A model generated the notes under the pieces. That model searched no databases. It had not been told where the DNA came from and saw only the letters and a list, made by a program, of their open reading frames with translations. From Streptomyces sp. NBRC 110035 (GTDB lineage: Bacteria; Actinomycetota; Actinomycetes; Streptomycetales; Streptomycetaceae): 64,000 nucleotides of DNA. Position numbers and translations under genes: made by a program. Location of the stretch: the NCBI RefSeq assembly GCF_000829695.1, contig NZ_BBNN01000033.1, positions 84,910 through 148,909 on the forward strand, read 5' to 3'. How positions within the stretch are numbered: the stretch's first letter is position 1; every line of letters starts with the position of its first letter. Positions 16,239 to 24,905 of this stretch are shown in pieces.

Positions 16239-18458
16239 TCAGGTGCCCTGGGTCTGCGGTGTGGCCCGGCTCACGTCGTACACGCCCGCCACCTTGCGCA
16301 TCGCGCGCATGAGGGTGGGCAGATGGGCGGCGTCCGGCAGCTGCACGGTGTAGGTGTGCCGCACCTGCTGGTGGGTCGGTGGCTCGACGGTCGCGGAGAC
16401 GATCTCGGCGCCTTCCACCGCCATGGCCTCGGTGAGGTCGGCGAGCAGATGCGGGCGGACGAACGATTCGGCGACCAGGGTGACCCGGCACTCGGCGCCC
16501 TCCCCCCAGCGCACGCCGACCTCCGCGCGCCCCGCGGCTTTCATGCGTGCCACGGCGGCGCACTCGGCACGGTGCACGGTGACCGCTCCCCCGCGCACGA
16601 GGAAGCCGGTCACCTCGTCGGGTGGTACGGGCGTGCAGCAGCCGGCAAGCCGTACCGGCGCGCCGGGCCGGTCGGCCAGGACCTGGGCACCGCCGGAGGA
16701 ACCGGGCGCCGCTTCGGGAGCGTGTCCCGCCGGGGGCTCTCCCGTGGCAGGGCGGGGAGCCGGCTGTGCCGCATCGGACCCGGCGCGGTCGTTCCCGACC
16801 GGATCGACCTGACCGACCGGATCGGCGGGGTGGGCGGTCAGCCATCGCTGAATGGCGATCCGGGCGGCCGGGGTGTGGGCGTGCTCCAGCCACTCCCTGG
16901 AGGGCTCGGACGCGGGGTCCTGGCCCATCAGGAGCTGGACGGTGTCCCCGTCCCTCAGCACGGTGCTCAGCGTCGCCAGGCGGCCGTTGACCCGGGCGCC
17001 GATGCACGCGTGCGCGTCCTCGCCGTACTGCGCGTACGCGGCGTCCACACAGGTCGCGCCCTCGGGCAGGCCGATCGTGCCGCCGTCGGGGCGGAACACG
17101 GTGATCTCGCGGTCCTGGGCGAGGTCCTCGCGCAGCGTGGACCAGAACGTGTCGGGGTCGGGCGCGCCGCGCTGCCACTCGAGGAGCCGGGAGAGCCAGC
17201 CGGGCCGGGTCGGGTCGACGCGTTCGCCGTCGCTGGTCGACTGTTCCTCCGCCGGGGCGGCGTAGGGGTTGCCGAGAGCGACGACACCGGCCTCGGCGAC
17301 CTTGTGCATCTGGTGCGTGCGGATGAGGACTTCGACGACCTGGCCGTCGTCGCGCGCGACGGCGGTGTGCAGCGACTGGTAGAGGTTGAACTTGGGGACG
17401 GCGATGAAGTCCTTGAACTCCGAGACGACGGGCGTCATGCAGGTGTGCAGCTCGCCCAGGACGCCGTAGCAGTCGGCGTCCTCGTTCACCAGCACCAGCA
17501 CGCGGCCGAAGTCGGCGCCGCGGAGCCGGCCGCGTTTGCGGGACACGCGGTGCACGGAGACGAAGTGACGGGGACGGATGAGGACCTCGGCGGCGAGGTC
17601 CGCCTCGCGCAGCACCTTGCGCACCTCGTCGGCGACCTCGGCGAGCGGGTCGTCCGCGCGGGAGGCGTTGCGGAGGATCAGCTCACGCGTGTGCTTGTTC
17701 TCCTCGGGACGCAGGATCGCGAAGACCAGGTCCTCGAGTTCCGTCTTGAGCGCCTGGACGCCGAGCCGTTCGGCGAGCGGGATGAGGACGTCCCGGGTCA
17801 CCTTGGCGATGCGCTCCTGCTTCTCGCGACGCATCACCCCGAGGGTGCGCATGTTGTGCAGCCGGTCGGCGAGCTTGATCGACATCACGCGGACGTCGTT
17901 TCCGGTGGCGACGAGCATCTTGCGGAAGGTCTCGGGTTCGGCCGCGGCACCGTAGTCGACCTTCTCCAGCTTGGTGACGCCGTCGACGAGGTAACACACC
18001 TCCTCCCCGAACTGCTCACGTACCTGATCGAGCGTCACCTCCGTGTCCTCGACGGTGTCGTGGAGCAGGGAGGCGGTCAAGGTGGTCGTCTCTGCGCCGA
18101 GTTCGGCGAGGATGAGGGTCACGGCGAGCGGGTGGGTGATGTACGGCTCACCGCTCTTGCGCATCTGCCCCCGGTGCGAGGACTCGGCCAGCAGATAGGC
18201 GCGGCGCAGGGGGTCGAGATCGGCGTCGGGATGATGGGCCCGGTGGGCGTCGACGACATGGCCGATGGCGTCGGGAAGCCGGCCGCGGGAGGCGGGGCCG
18301 AGGAACGCGGCGCGGCCCAGCCGGCGCAGGTCGAGCCGGGAGCGGGCCTTCCTGCGTGTCCCTGCGGGCGTGGCACGACCCGATGGCACGGACCCCGATG
18401 GCACAGACCCTGAGGGCACAGGACCTGGGATCGCAGGTTTCGCGGCCTCCGCATTCAA
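16239..18458 (-). CDS. rshA: RelA/SpoT-family (p)ppGpp enzyme RshA
   Basis: The protein has the long RSH layout: HD hydrolase domain (ITHPLAVTLILAEL, LLHDTVEDTEVT, SIKLADRLHNMRTL), synthetase-like domain (EFKDFIAVPKFNLYQSLHTAV, VVEVLIRTHQMH), TGS domain (ITVFRPDGGTIGLPEGATCVDAAYA), a CC motif (RLAGCCTPVPPDEVTGF) and a C-terminal ACT domain. The hydrolase motifs look intact. The synthetase entry motif RPRHFVSVHRVSRK departs from the usual RPKHYYSIYRKM, and the following GVR segment reads VLV, so synthesis may be weak. I favour a TTG start at 18458 (739 residues), because GGAGG lies six bases upstream; the frame is open to an ATG at 18611 without a ribosome site. Position next to dapF and hflX matches S. 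coelicolor rshA (from memory). Confidence 0.92.
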   Translation of the reverse strand: MNAEAAKPAIPGPVPSGSVPSGSVPSGRATPAGTRRKARSRLDLRRLGRAAFLGPASRGRLPDAIGHVVDAHRAHHPDADLDPLRRAYLLAESSHRGQMRKSGEPYITHPLAVTLILAELGAETTTLTASLLHDTVEDTEVTLDQVREQFGEEVCYLVDGVTKLEKVDYGAAAEPETFRKMLVATGNDVRVMSIKLADRLHNMRTLGVMRREKQERIAKVTRDVLIPLAERLGVQALKTELEDLVFAILRPEENKHTRELILRNASRADDPLAEVADEVRKVLREADLAAEVLIRPRHFVSVHRVSRKRGRLRGADFGRVLVLVNEDADCYGVLGELHTCMTPVVSEFKDFIAVPKFNLYQSLHTAVARDDGQVVEVLIRTHQMHKVAEAGVVALGNPYAAPAEEQSTSDGERVDPTRPGWLSRLLEWQRGAPDPDTFWSTLREDLAQDREITVFRPDGGTIGLPEGATCVDAAYAQYGEDAHACIGARVNGRLATLSTVLRDGDTVQLLMGQDPASEPSREWLEHAHTPAARIAIQRWLTAHPADPVGQVDPVGNDRAGSDAAQPAPRPATGEPPAGHAPEAAPGSSGGAQVLADRPGAPVRLAGCCTPVPPDEVTGFLVRGGAVTVHRAECAAVARMKAAGRAEVGVRWGEGAECRVTLVAESFVRPHLLADLTEAMAVEGAEIVSATVEPPTHQQVRHTYTVQLPDAAHLPTLMRAMRKVAGVYDVSRATPQTQGT
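18372..18429. repeat. Short tandem repeat inside the rshA N-terminus
   Basis: Four imperfect units of about 13-15 bp, each starting GGCAC(A/G), encode the disordered segment PSGSVPSGSVPSG near the N-terminus of RshA. The repeat is in frame, so copy-number change in steps of 15 bp would not disrupt the protein. Confidence 0.6.
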
Positions 18459-18756
18459 TGGGCACCTCCGGCTGCGTTGACCGGCGGACGTGTGCCCAGG
18501 GCGGACTCGGGCTGAGGAGACGGTGTTCGTTTCCCGTCCGGGCCGGTGCTTGATGCTACCGAGCCCAGCATGCGCGACCGACCGCCTCCCGCGGAGCGTG
18601 AAACGGATCACCCCATCGAGCGAAGACCCTCACAGCGGCGATTTCACGCCACGGAGCCGCCGGCGCGCCATGCTCCCGAAGCCCGACCGGGCCCCGCACC
18701 CCACGGATGCGGGTGGCCGGGCCACTCGGCTCTTGGATACCAAGCCGGTACGGGAC

Positions 18757-19650
18757 TCAGCGGGGCAGGTTCTCCAGCCACTCGCTCTCGATCACTCCCT
18801 CCGCGACGATCACCGCCGGCCCGGTCATCTCGACCTCCCCGTCGGGCCGTTCCGTGATCACCAGGGTGCCGCCGGGCACATCCACCGCGTACGTCACCGG
18901 GGTTCCGGTGGCCCGCGGGTCGACGCCGTCCCGGCGGGCCGTGGCCACGGCGACCGCGCAGGCGCCCGTGCCGCACGAACGGGTCTCACCGGCTCCCCGC
19001 TCGTGGACGCGCAGCGCCACGTGTCGCGGCCCCCGGTCGGCCACGAACTCGACGTTGACGCCGTCCGGATAGACCGAGGCGGGGCTGACCGGGGGCGCGG
19101 TGATCAGGTCGCCGGCGTGGTCGAGGTCGTCCACGAAGGCCACGGCGTGCGGGTTGCCCATGTTCACGTTCCGTGCGGGCCAGCTGCGCCCGCCGACGTG
19201 CACGGTGACGCCGTCGTCGGGCAGCAGCGCCCGGCCCATGCCGACGGTGATGTCACCCGCGGCGGAGCCGCTGCCGGACACGGTCTTGGCGATGTGCACC
19301 GCTTTCACGCCCCCGCGCGTGGCGACCGCGATGTCGCCCTCGGTCACATGTCCCGCGCGCTGGAGGTAGCGCGCGAACACACGCACGCCGTTGCCGCACA
19401 TCTCGGCGACCGAGCCGTCGCCGTTGCGGTAGTCCATGAACCACTCGGCCTCGGCCGCCAGGTGCCGCGCCTCGGGGTGTGCCGCGGACCGCACCACGTG
19501 CAGCAGTCCGTCACCGCCGATGCCCGCGCGTCGGTCGCAGAGGGCCGCGACGAAGGCGGGCGGCAGGTCGACGGCGTTCTCGGGGTCCGGGACGATCACG
19601 AAGTCGTTCTCGGTGCCGTGTCCCTTGAGGAAGGCGATCCGCGTGCTCAT
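18757..19650 (-). CDS. dapF: Diaminopimelate epimerase
   Basis: The 297-residue enzyme converts LL- to meso-diaminopimelate, the last step before lysine and a step in peptidoglycan precursor supply. Both catalytic cysteines of this cofactor-free epimerase are present: Cys in AEMCGNGVRVFARYL near residue 84 and Cys in RSCGTGACAVAVA near residue 225. The start MSTRIAFLKGHGTENDFV is the usual DapF opening (KGHGTxNDF). Note for cell-wall chemistry: streptomycetes use LL-DAP in the wall, so this enzyme serves mainly lysine synthesis there (established knowledge). Confidence 0.97.
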   Translation of the reverse strand: MSTRIAFLKGHGTENDFVIVPDPENAVDLPPAFVAALCDRRAGIGGDGLLHVVRSAAHPEARHLAAEAEWFMDYRNGDGSVAEMCGNGVRVFARYLQRAGHVTEGDIAVATRGGVKAVHIAKTVSGSGSAAGDITVGMGRALLPDDGVTVHVGGRSWPARNVNMGNPHAVAFVDDLDHAGDLITAPPVSPASVYPDGVNVEFVADRGPRHVALRVHERGAGETRSCGTGACAVAVATARRDGVDPRATGTPVTYAVDVPGGTLVITERPDGEVEMTGPAVIVAEGVIESEWLENLPR

Positions 19651-19746
19651 CTTCCGATCGTACGGGGTGACCGCGGCACCGCGTACCGGCCACCGCTGCG
19701 CGCGGGAGCCCGCGCGGGGGGGGCGGCGGCGGCGGAGGGGCGGGCC

Positions 19747-20250
19747 TCAGCGGAGGCGGGCGACCCGCCAGACGGCCAGGGCCACCACCGCGGCGACCAG
19801 CACGGCGTAGGCGGCCATCACCCGCCAGTCGGGGCTGCGGCCGGAGCTCCGGGCCGGCAGGCCGGGCCAGGTGTACCCCACCCTGCGGGCGGCCATCATG
19901 CCCCAGCCGGCCGCGCAGGAGCAGATCAGCAGGCCCAGCATGGCGATCACGGCGCCGCTGTCGCCGAAGTCGAAGGCGAGCGGGAACGCGAACATCAGGG
20001 AGCCGACCGCGGCCAGGCCGACGATGGGCGCGAGCTGCCAGAGGCGCAGCCGACGCTGCGGACGCAGCTCGACCTCGACCTCGTCGCCGCCCGCGAACAT
20101 CTCCTCCGGCTCGGGACCGTCGTCGGTCACCTGGCCCTGGGTCTCGTCCGGCCCGTCGGGGCTGAGACGGTCGGGGTCCTGCTCCGGTGCACCCCGCTCG
20201 GTGGTGAGGTGTTCGGTGCCGTGTGCGGTGTCGCGAGGGCCGGCCTCCAT
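19747..20250 (-). CDS. Small integral membrane protein of unknown function
   Basis: The 167-residue product has an acidic, disordered N-terminal half (DETQGQVTDDGPEPEEMFAGGDEVEVEL) and three hydrophobic segments: LWQLAPIVGLAAVGSLMFAFPLAF, AVIAMLGLLICSCAAGWGMMAA, and a C-terminal MAAYAVLVAAVVALAVW. I do not recognise a named family. The start at 20250 is supported by GGGAGGG. It lies between miaA and dapF, all on the minus strand, an arrangement seen in other streptomycetes (from memory). The 96 bases between it and dapF contain a run of eight G residues followed by CGG repeats. Confidence 0.8.
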   Translation of the reverse strand: MEAGPRDTAHGTEHLTTERGAPEQDPDRLSPDGPDETQGQVTDDGPEPEEMFAGGDEVEVELRPQRRLRLWQLAPIVGLAAVGSLMFAFPLAFDFGDSGAVIAMLGLLICSCAAGWGMMAARRVGYTWPGLPARSSGRSPDWRVMAAYAVLVAAVVALAVWRVARLR

Positions 20251-20357
20251 CGCCACGCGCCCTCCCAACTTGGACTCCACTGGTCGATCGAAGCTCGATG
20301 ATGGCACGGCACCGGAGGCCCGGATGACGGCCTGGGCGTCCCGATGCCATGACGTGA

Positions 20358-21296
20358 TCAGGCTGTAACCGGTCGTTCGACCAATGACAGCGCGAGTCGC
20401 GGAAGTTCCGTCAGGTCCGCCGCGGCCCCACTCAACCAGTGCACCCGCGGGTCGCGCCTGAACCATGAATCCTGACGGCGCGCGAAGCGCTTGGTGGCAC
20501 GGACGGTTTCGGCCCGTGCGTCCTCCAGGGTGCACTCCCCGGCGAGCGCGGCGAGCACCTGCTGGTAACCGAGCGCGCGCGAGGCCGTACGCCCCTCGCG
20601 CAACCCCTGCGCCTCCAGTGCGCGCACTTCGTCCACGAGACCCGCGTCCCACATCCGGTCGACCCGGCCGGTGATCCTCTCGTCCAGCTCGGGGCGGGCC
20701 ACGTCGACACCGATCTGGAGGGTGTCGTAGACCGAGTCGTGGCCGGGGAGGTTGGCGGTGAAGGGCAGTCCGGTGATCTCGATCACTTCGAGCGCCCGGA
20801 CGATACGGCGGCCGTTGCTCGGCAGGATGGCCCGCGCGGCCTCGGGGTCGGCGGCGGCGAGGCGGGCGTGCAGCGCGCCGGATCCGCGCAGGGTGAGTTC
20901 GCCCTCCAGGCGCGACCGCACGTCGGGGTCGGTGCCCGGGAACTCGAGATGGTCGACGGCTCCGCGGACGTAGAGGCCGGAGCCCCCGACCAGGACGGGC
21001 CAGCGCCCTGCGGCGAGCAGCGCGTCGATCCGCTCCCGGGCGAGGCGCTGGTACTCGGCGACGGACGCGGTGACGGTCACGTCCCAGATGTCCAGGAGGT
21101 GGTGAGGGACCTCCCCGCGCTCCTCGGGCGTCAGTTTGGCGGTGCCGATGTCCATTCCCCGGTAGAGCTGCATGGAGTCGGCGTTGATGACCTCACCCCC
21201 GAGCTCTCGGGCCAGGAACACGCCCAGATCGGACTTTCCGGCTGCGGTGGGGCCGACGACGGCGATGACCCGGGGGGCGGGGGGTGCGCTGCTCAC
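20358..21296 (-). CDS. miaA: tRNA dimethylallyltransferase
   Basis: The 312-residue enzyme transfers a dimethylallyl group to N6 of A37 in tRNAs reading UNN codons. Visible motifs: P-loop VVGPTAAGKSDLGVFLAREL near residue 13, INADSMQLYRGMDIGTAK near residue 38, HHLLDIWDV near 65, GGSGLYVRGAVDHL near 103, and the C-terminal YQQVLAAL with ATKRFARRQDSWFRRD. The likely start is the GTG at 21296, just before SSAPPAPRVIAVVGP; a longer frame to 21776 adds non-conserved sequence. It acts before MiaB, whose gene lies 1.5 kb upstream on the same strand. Confidence 0.96.
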   Translation of the reverse strand: MSSAPPAPRVIAVVGPTAAGKSDLGVFLARELGGEVINADSMQLYRGMDIGTAKLTPEERGEVPHHLLDIWDVTVTASVAEYQRLARERIDALLAAGRWPVLVGGSGLYVRGAVDHLEFPGTDPDVRSRLEGELTLRGSGALHARLAAADPEAARAILPSNGRRIVRALEVIEITGLPFTANLPGHDSVYDTLQIGVDVARPELDERITGRVDRMWDAGLVDEVRALEAQGLREGRTASRALGYQQVLAALAGECTLEDARAETVRATKRFARRQDSWFRRDPRVHWLSGAAADLTELPRLALSLVERPVTA

Positions 21297-21537
21297 CGGT
21301 CCAGTCTCGCAAACCTCACAGCCGGCCCTCCATCGAGCTGCGTGTCGCGCCGGACAGGGACCCGCGCACATGGCCGGGTTTCGGCCACCGGAGCACCGCG
21401 CGGCAGAGCGGGACCACATCCGCACGGGTACCGTGTGGGGTGGATATGGGCGTTTCAGCATATGAGCCCACACGAATCCCGCACGTATCCCGCATGGCAC
21501 GAGCGCACGTGAACCGCACCGCGAGGGAAGGTGGACC

Positions 21538-21807
21538 ATGGGTCTCCTGGACAACATGAAGGCCAGGCTGGGGCCTGCCAAGGACAAGGTCTCGGACCTC
21601 GCACAGCAGCACGAGGGCAGGATCCAGCACGGGCTGGACAAGGCCGCGAAGACCGCCGACGAGCGGACCAGGGGCAAGTACAGCGACAGGATCCAGAAGG
21701 GCACCGGCAAGGCCAAGGACGCCATGGGCCGGCTCGCACACAAGAACGACCCTGGTGCGGACGCGGGCGGCACCACTCCCCCGGCGGGGCCGCCGCCCGC
21801 TCACTGA
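21538..21807 (+). CDS. Antitoxin-like small protein (Rv0909/MT0933 type)
   Basis: The 89-residue, highly charged, helical protein (GLLDNMKARLGPAKDKVSDLAQQHEGRIQHGLDKAAK...) resembles the small proteins annotated as antitoxins after mycobacterial Rv0909, and ends in a Pro/Gly-rich tail. A strong site GGAAGGTGG precedes the ATG. No toxin gene is adjacent: both neighbours are larger enzymes on the other strand. So the name reflects similarity, not a demonstrated toxin-antitoxin pair; a general stress or DNA-associated role is equally possible. Confidence 0.75.
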   Translation: MGLLDNMKARLGPAKDKVSDLAQQHEGRIQHGLDKAAKTADERTRGKYSDRIQKGTGKAKDAMGRLAHKNDPGADAGGTTPPAGPPPAH

Positions 21808-21823
21808 GTGATGCATCGGCATA

Positions 21824-21862
21824 CGGCCGGGAGCACCGACGGGCATCGGGCGTTCCCGGCCG
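21824..21862. terminator. Possible terminator between converging genes
   Basis: CGGCCGGGA (21824-21832) pairs perfectly with TCCCGGCCG (21854-21862), with a 21-base loop that can fold further. It lies 17 bases past the antitoxin-like gene and 68 bases past the stop of the converging extradiol-dioxygenase-like gene. Confidence 0.5.
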
Positions 21863-21929
21863 ACGGTCGTTTCGGACGGCTTTCTCAGGCCGCCCCCGTG
21901 CCGGGTCCGGCGTCCGGCGGAGCCGGCTG

Positions 21930-22652
21930 TCAGGACCAGGTGGCCACGATGTAGCCCACCCCGTACGGGGCGTCCTCGTACAGCAGCGTGCCCCGGAGAG
22001 CGGGTCCCCCGGCTTCGGCCGCGCCCGCCAGGACCTGCCAGGGAGCCCGGCCGGACGCCTTGAGTACGTGTGCCAGGCCGCCGTCCAGCGCCCCCAGGGC
22101 CGCCGTGTCGGCCGCGCCCAGTGCCCGCGCGGCCTCCGCGTCGAAGGGTGCCGCCCGCTCGTCGAGGTAGCCGGGCGCCTTGAGCGTGCGGCAGGCGCTG
22201 CCGTCGCCCATGACCAGCAGCGCGACACGCTCCGCGCGGGTGGCGATGTCCCGTCCCTCCTCGAGGCACCTCCCGGCCGCGAGGGACTCCCCCACTCCGA
22301 GTCCTTCGACGGGTGCGTCCGCCCACCCTGCCCGCTCCAGCAGCCAGGCGCCCACCGCGAGCGCAGCGGGCAGCTCGCGGCCGGTCGCCGTGTCGCGGTC
22401 CGCTCCGAGCCGTACGTCGGAACCGGCCCCGAAGCCGCGGAAGGACCCCGTGCTGCCCTCCGGGTAACGCTCGGCGTCCACGCCGCCCGGCGCCGGACCG
22501 ACGACCACCAGGAGGTCGGGCCGGGCGGCGGCGAGCACACCGACCGCGTCCGCGCACGCGGCCCGCGCGGCGTCCAGCTCGGGGGCGGCGCCTGTGGCGA
22601 CCTCGGGCACGAGCAACGGCGGACAGGGACAGACTGCGGCGGCGACCATCAT
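21930..22652 (-). CDS. Class III extradiol dioxygenase subunit B-like protein
   Basis: The 240-residue protein begins MMVAAAVCPCPPLLVPEV and contains LLVVVGPAPGG near 50 and VALLVMGDGSACRT near 140, the layout of a LigB-like domain. Typical LigB metal ligands are only partly recognisable: the GDGS segment is present, but a clear early metal-binding His pair is not seen, so catalytic activity is doubtful. Proteins of this kind sit next to miaA and miaB in many actinobacteria (from memory); function is unknown. Two adjacent ATGs (22652, 22649) are possible starts. Confidence 0.75.
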   Translation of the reverse strand: MMVAAAVCPCPPLLVPEVATGAAPELDAARAACADAVGVLAAARPDLLVVVGPAPGGVDAERYPEGSTGSFRGFGAGSDVRLGADRDTATGRELPAALAVGAWLLERAGWADAPVEGLGVGESLAAGRCLEEGRDIATRAERVALLVMGDGSACRTLKAPGYLDERAAPFDAEAARALGAADTAALGALDGGLAHVLKASGRAPWQVLAGAAEAGGPALRGTLLYEDAPYGVGYIVATWS

Positions 22653-22809
22653 GATCGGCAGCGTAGCCCTCGCGGGTCGGCCCGCCGCCACGCCCACCAC
22701 CGCAGCCCGCCCTGCCTGCTCAGCCGCGGCGCGATGCCTGTACGCCCGCACGTTCGTATGCCCGTACGGCGTCCCGGGCGCTGCCCGTGACGCCGTCGGC
22801 CGGCCGGTG

Positions 22810-24327
22810 TCAGTCGCAGCCGCAGCCGCTCGCCACGGCCGGGAGCGGCTCGGGGGCGCCGACCTTCGGCAGGCCGAGCATCACGCCCGCGGGCTGCGCC
22901 GCCTTCTCCGCGTTGCGCTTCTCCCAGGCGTCGCCCGCGCGCGTGCGGCGCACCTGCAGGGCCGGGCCCTCGGCGAGGAGGTGGTGGGGCGCCGCGTACG
23001 TGATCTCGACGGTGACGACGTCGCCGGGACGCACGTCCTGCTCCGGCTTGGTGAAGTGCACCAGGCGGCTGTCCGGGGCACGGCCGGAGAGACGGTGGGT
23101 GGCGCCGTCCTTGCGGCCCTCGCCCTCGGCGACCATCAACTCCGGGGTGCGGCCGACCTGCTTCTTGTTCTCCTCCCAGGAGATCTCCTCCTGGAGGGCG
23201 ACGAGCCGCTCGTAGCGCTCCTGGACGACCTTCTTGGGGATCTGGCCGTCCATCCCGGCGGCCGGGGTGCCCGGACGCTTGGAGTACTGGAAGGTGAAGG
23301 CCTGGGCGAAGCGGGCCTCGCGCACGACGTGCAGGGTCTGCTCGAAGTCCTCCTCGGTCTCGCCGGGGAAGCCCACGATGATGTCGGTGCTGATCGCCGC
23401 GTGCGGGATGGCGGCGCGGACCTTCTCGATGATGCCGAGGTAGCGCTCCTGCCGGTACGAGCGGCGCATCGCCTTGAGGACCGTGTCCGAGCCGGACTGG
23501 AGCGGCATGTGGAGCTGCGGCATCACGTTGGGCGTCTCGGCCATGGCGGCGATGACGTCGTCGGTGAAGTCGCGCGGGTGCGGGGAGGTGAAGCGGACGC
23601 GCTCCAGGCCCTCGACCTTCCCGCAGGCCCGCAGCAGCTTGCTGAACGCCTCCCGGTCGCCGATGTCGGAGCCGTACGCGTTGACGTTCTGGCCGAGCAG
23701 GGTGATCTCCGAGACGCCCTCGGCGACCAGGGCCTCGATCTCGGCGAGGATGTCGCCGGGGCGCCGGTCCTTCTCCTTGCCGCGCAGCGCGGGGACGATG
23801 CAGAAGGTGCAGGTGTTGTTGCAGCCGACGGAGATGGACACCCAGGCCGCGTAGGCGCTCTCGCGGCGGGTCGGCAGCGTGGACGGGAAGGCCTCCAGGG
23901 ACTCGGCGATCTCGACCTGCGCCTCCTCCTGGACGCGGGCGCGCTCCAGGAGGACCGGCAGCTTGCCGATGTTGTGCGTGCCGAAGACGACGTCCACCCA
24001 GGGGGCACGCTGCACGATGGTGTCGCGGTCCTTCTGCGCGAGGCAGCCGCCGACCGCGATCTGCATGCCGGGACGCCGTGCCTTCCTGGGTGCGAGGTGG
24101 CCGAGGTTGCCGTAGAGCTTGTTGTCGGCGTTCTCGCGCACGGCGCAGGTGTTGAAGACGACGACGTCGGCGTCACCGTCGGCGTCCTCGGGGGCCCGGA
24201 CATAGCCCGCGTCCTCCAGCAGCCCGGACAATCGCTCGGAGTCGTGGACGTTCATCTGACACCCGTAGGTGCGTACTTCATAGGTGCGCGTGCCGCCCAC
24301 TGACTGGCTCCGGTCGATGCTGCTCAT
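22810..24327 (-). CDS. miaB: tRNA-2-methylthio-N6-dimethylallyladenosine synthase
   Basis: The 505-residue radical-SAM methylthiotransferase adds the 2-methylthio group to i6A37, following MiaA. The N-terminal UPF0004 domain contributes three cluster cysteines (YGCQMN near residue 24, [10 protein letters not shown] near 59, VGGCLAQ near 92). The radical-SAM motif C-x3-C-x2-C is in [12 protein letters not shown] near 170. A TRAM domain follows ([29 protein letters not shown], about 375-440). The C-terminus GCGCD carries extra cysteines. All expected motifs are intact. The paralogue rimO is elsewhere in the window (51092-52567). Confidence 0.97.
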   Translation of the reverse strand: MSSIDRSQSVGGTRTYEVRTYGCQMNVHDSERLSGLLEDAGYVRAPEDADGDADVVVFNTCAVRENADNKLYGNLGHLAPRKARRPGMQIAVGGCLAQKDRDTIVQRAPWVDVVFGTHNIGKLPVLLERARVQEEAQVEIAESLEAFPSTLPTRRESAYAAWVSISVGCNNTCTFCIVPALRGKEKDRRPGDILAEIEALVAEGVSEITLLGQNVNAYGSDIGDREAFSKLLRACGKVEGLERVRFTSPHPRDFTDDVIAAMAETPNVMPQLHMPLQSGSDTVLKAMRRSYRQERYLGIIEKVRAAIPHAAISTDIIVGFPGETEEDFEQTLHVVREARFAQAFTFQYSKRPGTPAAGMDGQIPKKVVQERYERLVALQEEISWEENKKQVGRTPELMVAEGEGRKDGATHRLSGRAPDSRLVHFTKPEQDVRPGDVVTVEITYAAPHHLLAEGPALQVRRTRAGDAWEKRNAEKAAQPAGVMLGLPKVGAPEPLPAVASGCGCD

Positions 24328-24400
24328 GCCCTACAGGGTAGGCGGTCGACACGACACCCCCGGGACTCCGCCCGCGACCGGCCTCCGCCCGGGCTCCCGC

Positions 24401-24820
24401 TCAGTCGGCCGCCCGGGACTCCGCTCCCGGCCTCCACCCCTGCCGGCGCAGCACCCGGGACACGTCCGGTGCCTCGTAGTGGTCCCCCTTGAGGACCTTG
24501 CCGTCGAAGCGGCGGGCGATCTCGCCGCCGGGGCCGCGCTTGCTCATGTTGGCGCGGTGGATCTCGGAGATCACCGCGTCGAGGTCGATGCCGTGGACGA
24601 GCGCCGTGCCGTGGGCGACGTAGACGACGTCGGCGAGTTCGTGCGCGAGCCGGTCGAGGGGTCCGTGCACCGCCACCTCCGCGACCTCGGCGGCCTCCTC
24701 GGCGAGCAGTTCACCGCGGTGGGCGGCGAGTTCCGGCGGGACCTCGGTCGGTGTCTCCCGCGCGTCCAGCCCGAAGGCGCGGTGGAACTCACGGACGAGG
24801 TCGGCGGGTGAAGCACTCAT
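24401..24820 (-). CDS. MazG-like nucleotide pyrophosphohydrolase
   Basis: The 139-residue protein has the all-alpha NTP-PPase signature: RGELLAEEAAEVAEVAVHG (the E-E-x2-E metal motif) near residue 35 and LAHELADVVYVAHGTALVHGIDL (E-x2-D) near 60. The family hydrolyses nucleoside triphosphates or related phosphoribosyl compounds to monophosphate and pyrophosphate. The C-terminal GGEIARRFDGKVLKGDHYEAPD resembles phosphoribosyl-ATP pyrophosphohydrolase-like proteins. The substrate is not decided by the sequence. It shares an 85-base divergent promoter region with the TAXI gene. Confidence 0.82.
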   Translation of the reverse strand: MSASPADLVREFHRAFGLDARETPTEVPPELAAHRGELLAEEAAEVAEVAVHGPLDRLAHELADVVYVAHGTALVHGIDLDAVISEIHRANMSKRGPGGEIARRFDGKVLKGDHYEAPDVSRVLRRQGWRPGAESRAAD

Positions 24821-24905
24821 GCCGTGACTCTAGAGCCTGTCGCGACCACCTCCGGTACTCTCCCGGCCTGGTCAGAAGAGCGTACGGACTGGCAGGATCG
24901 CCCAT

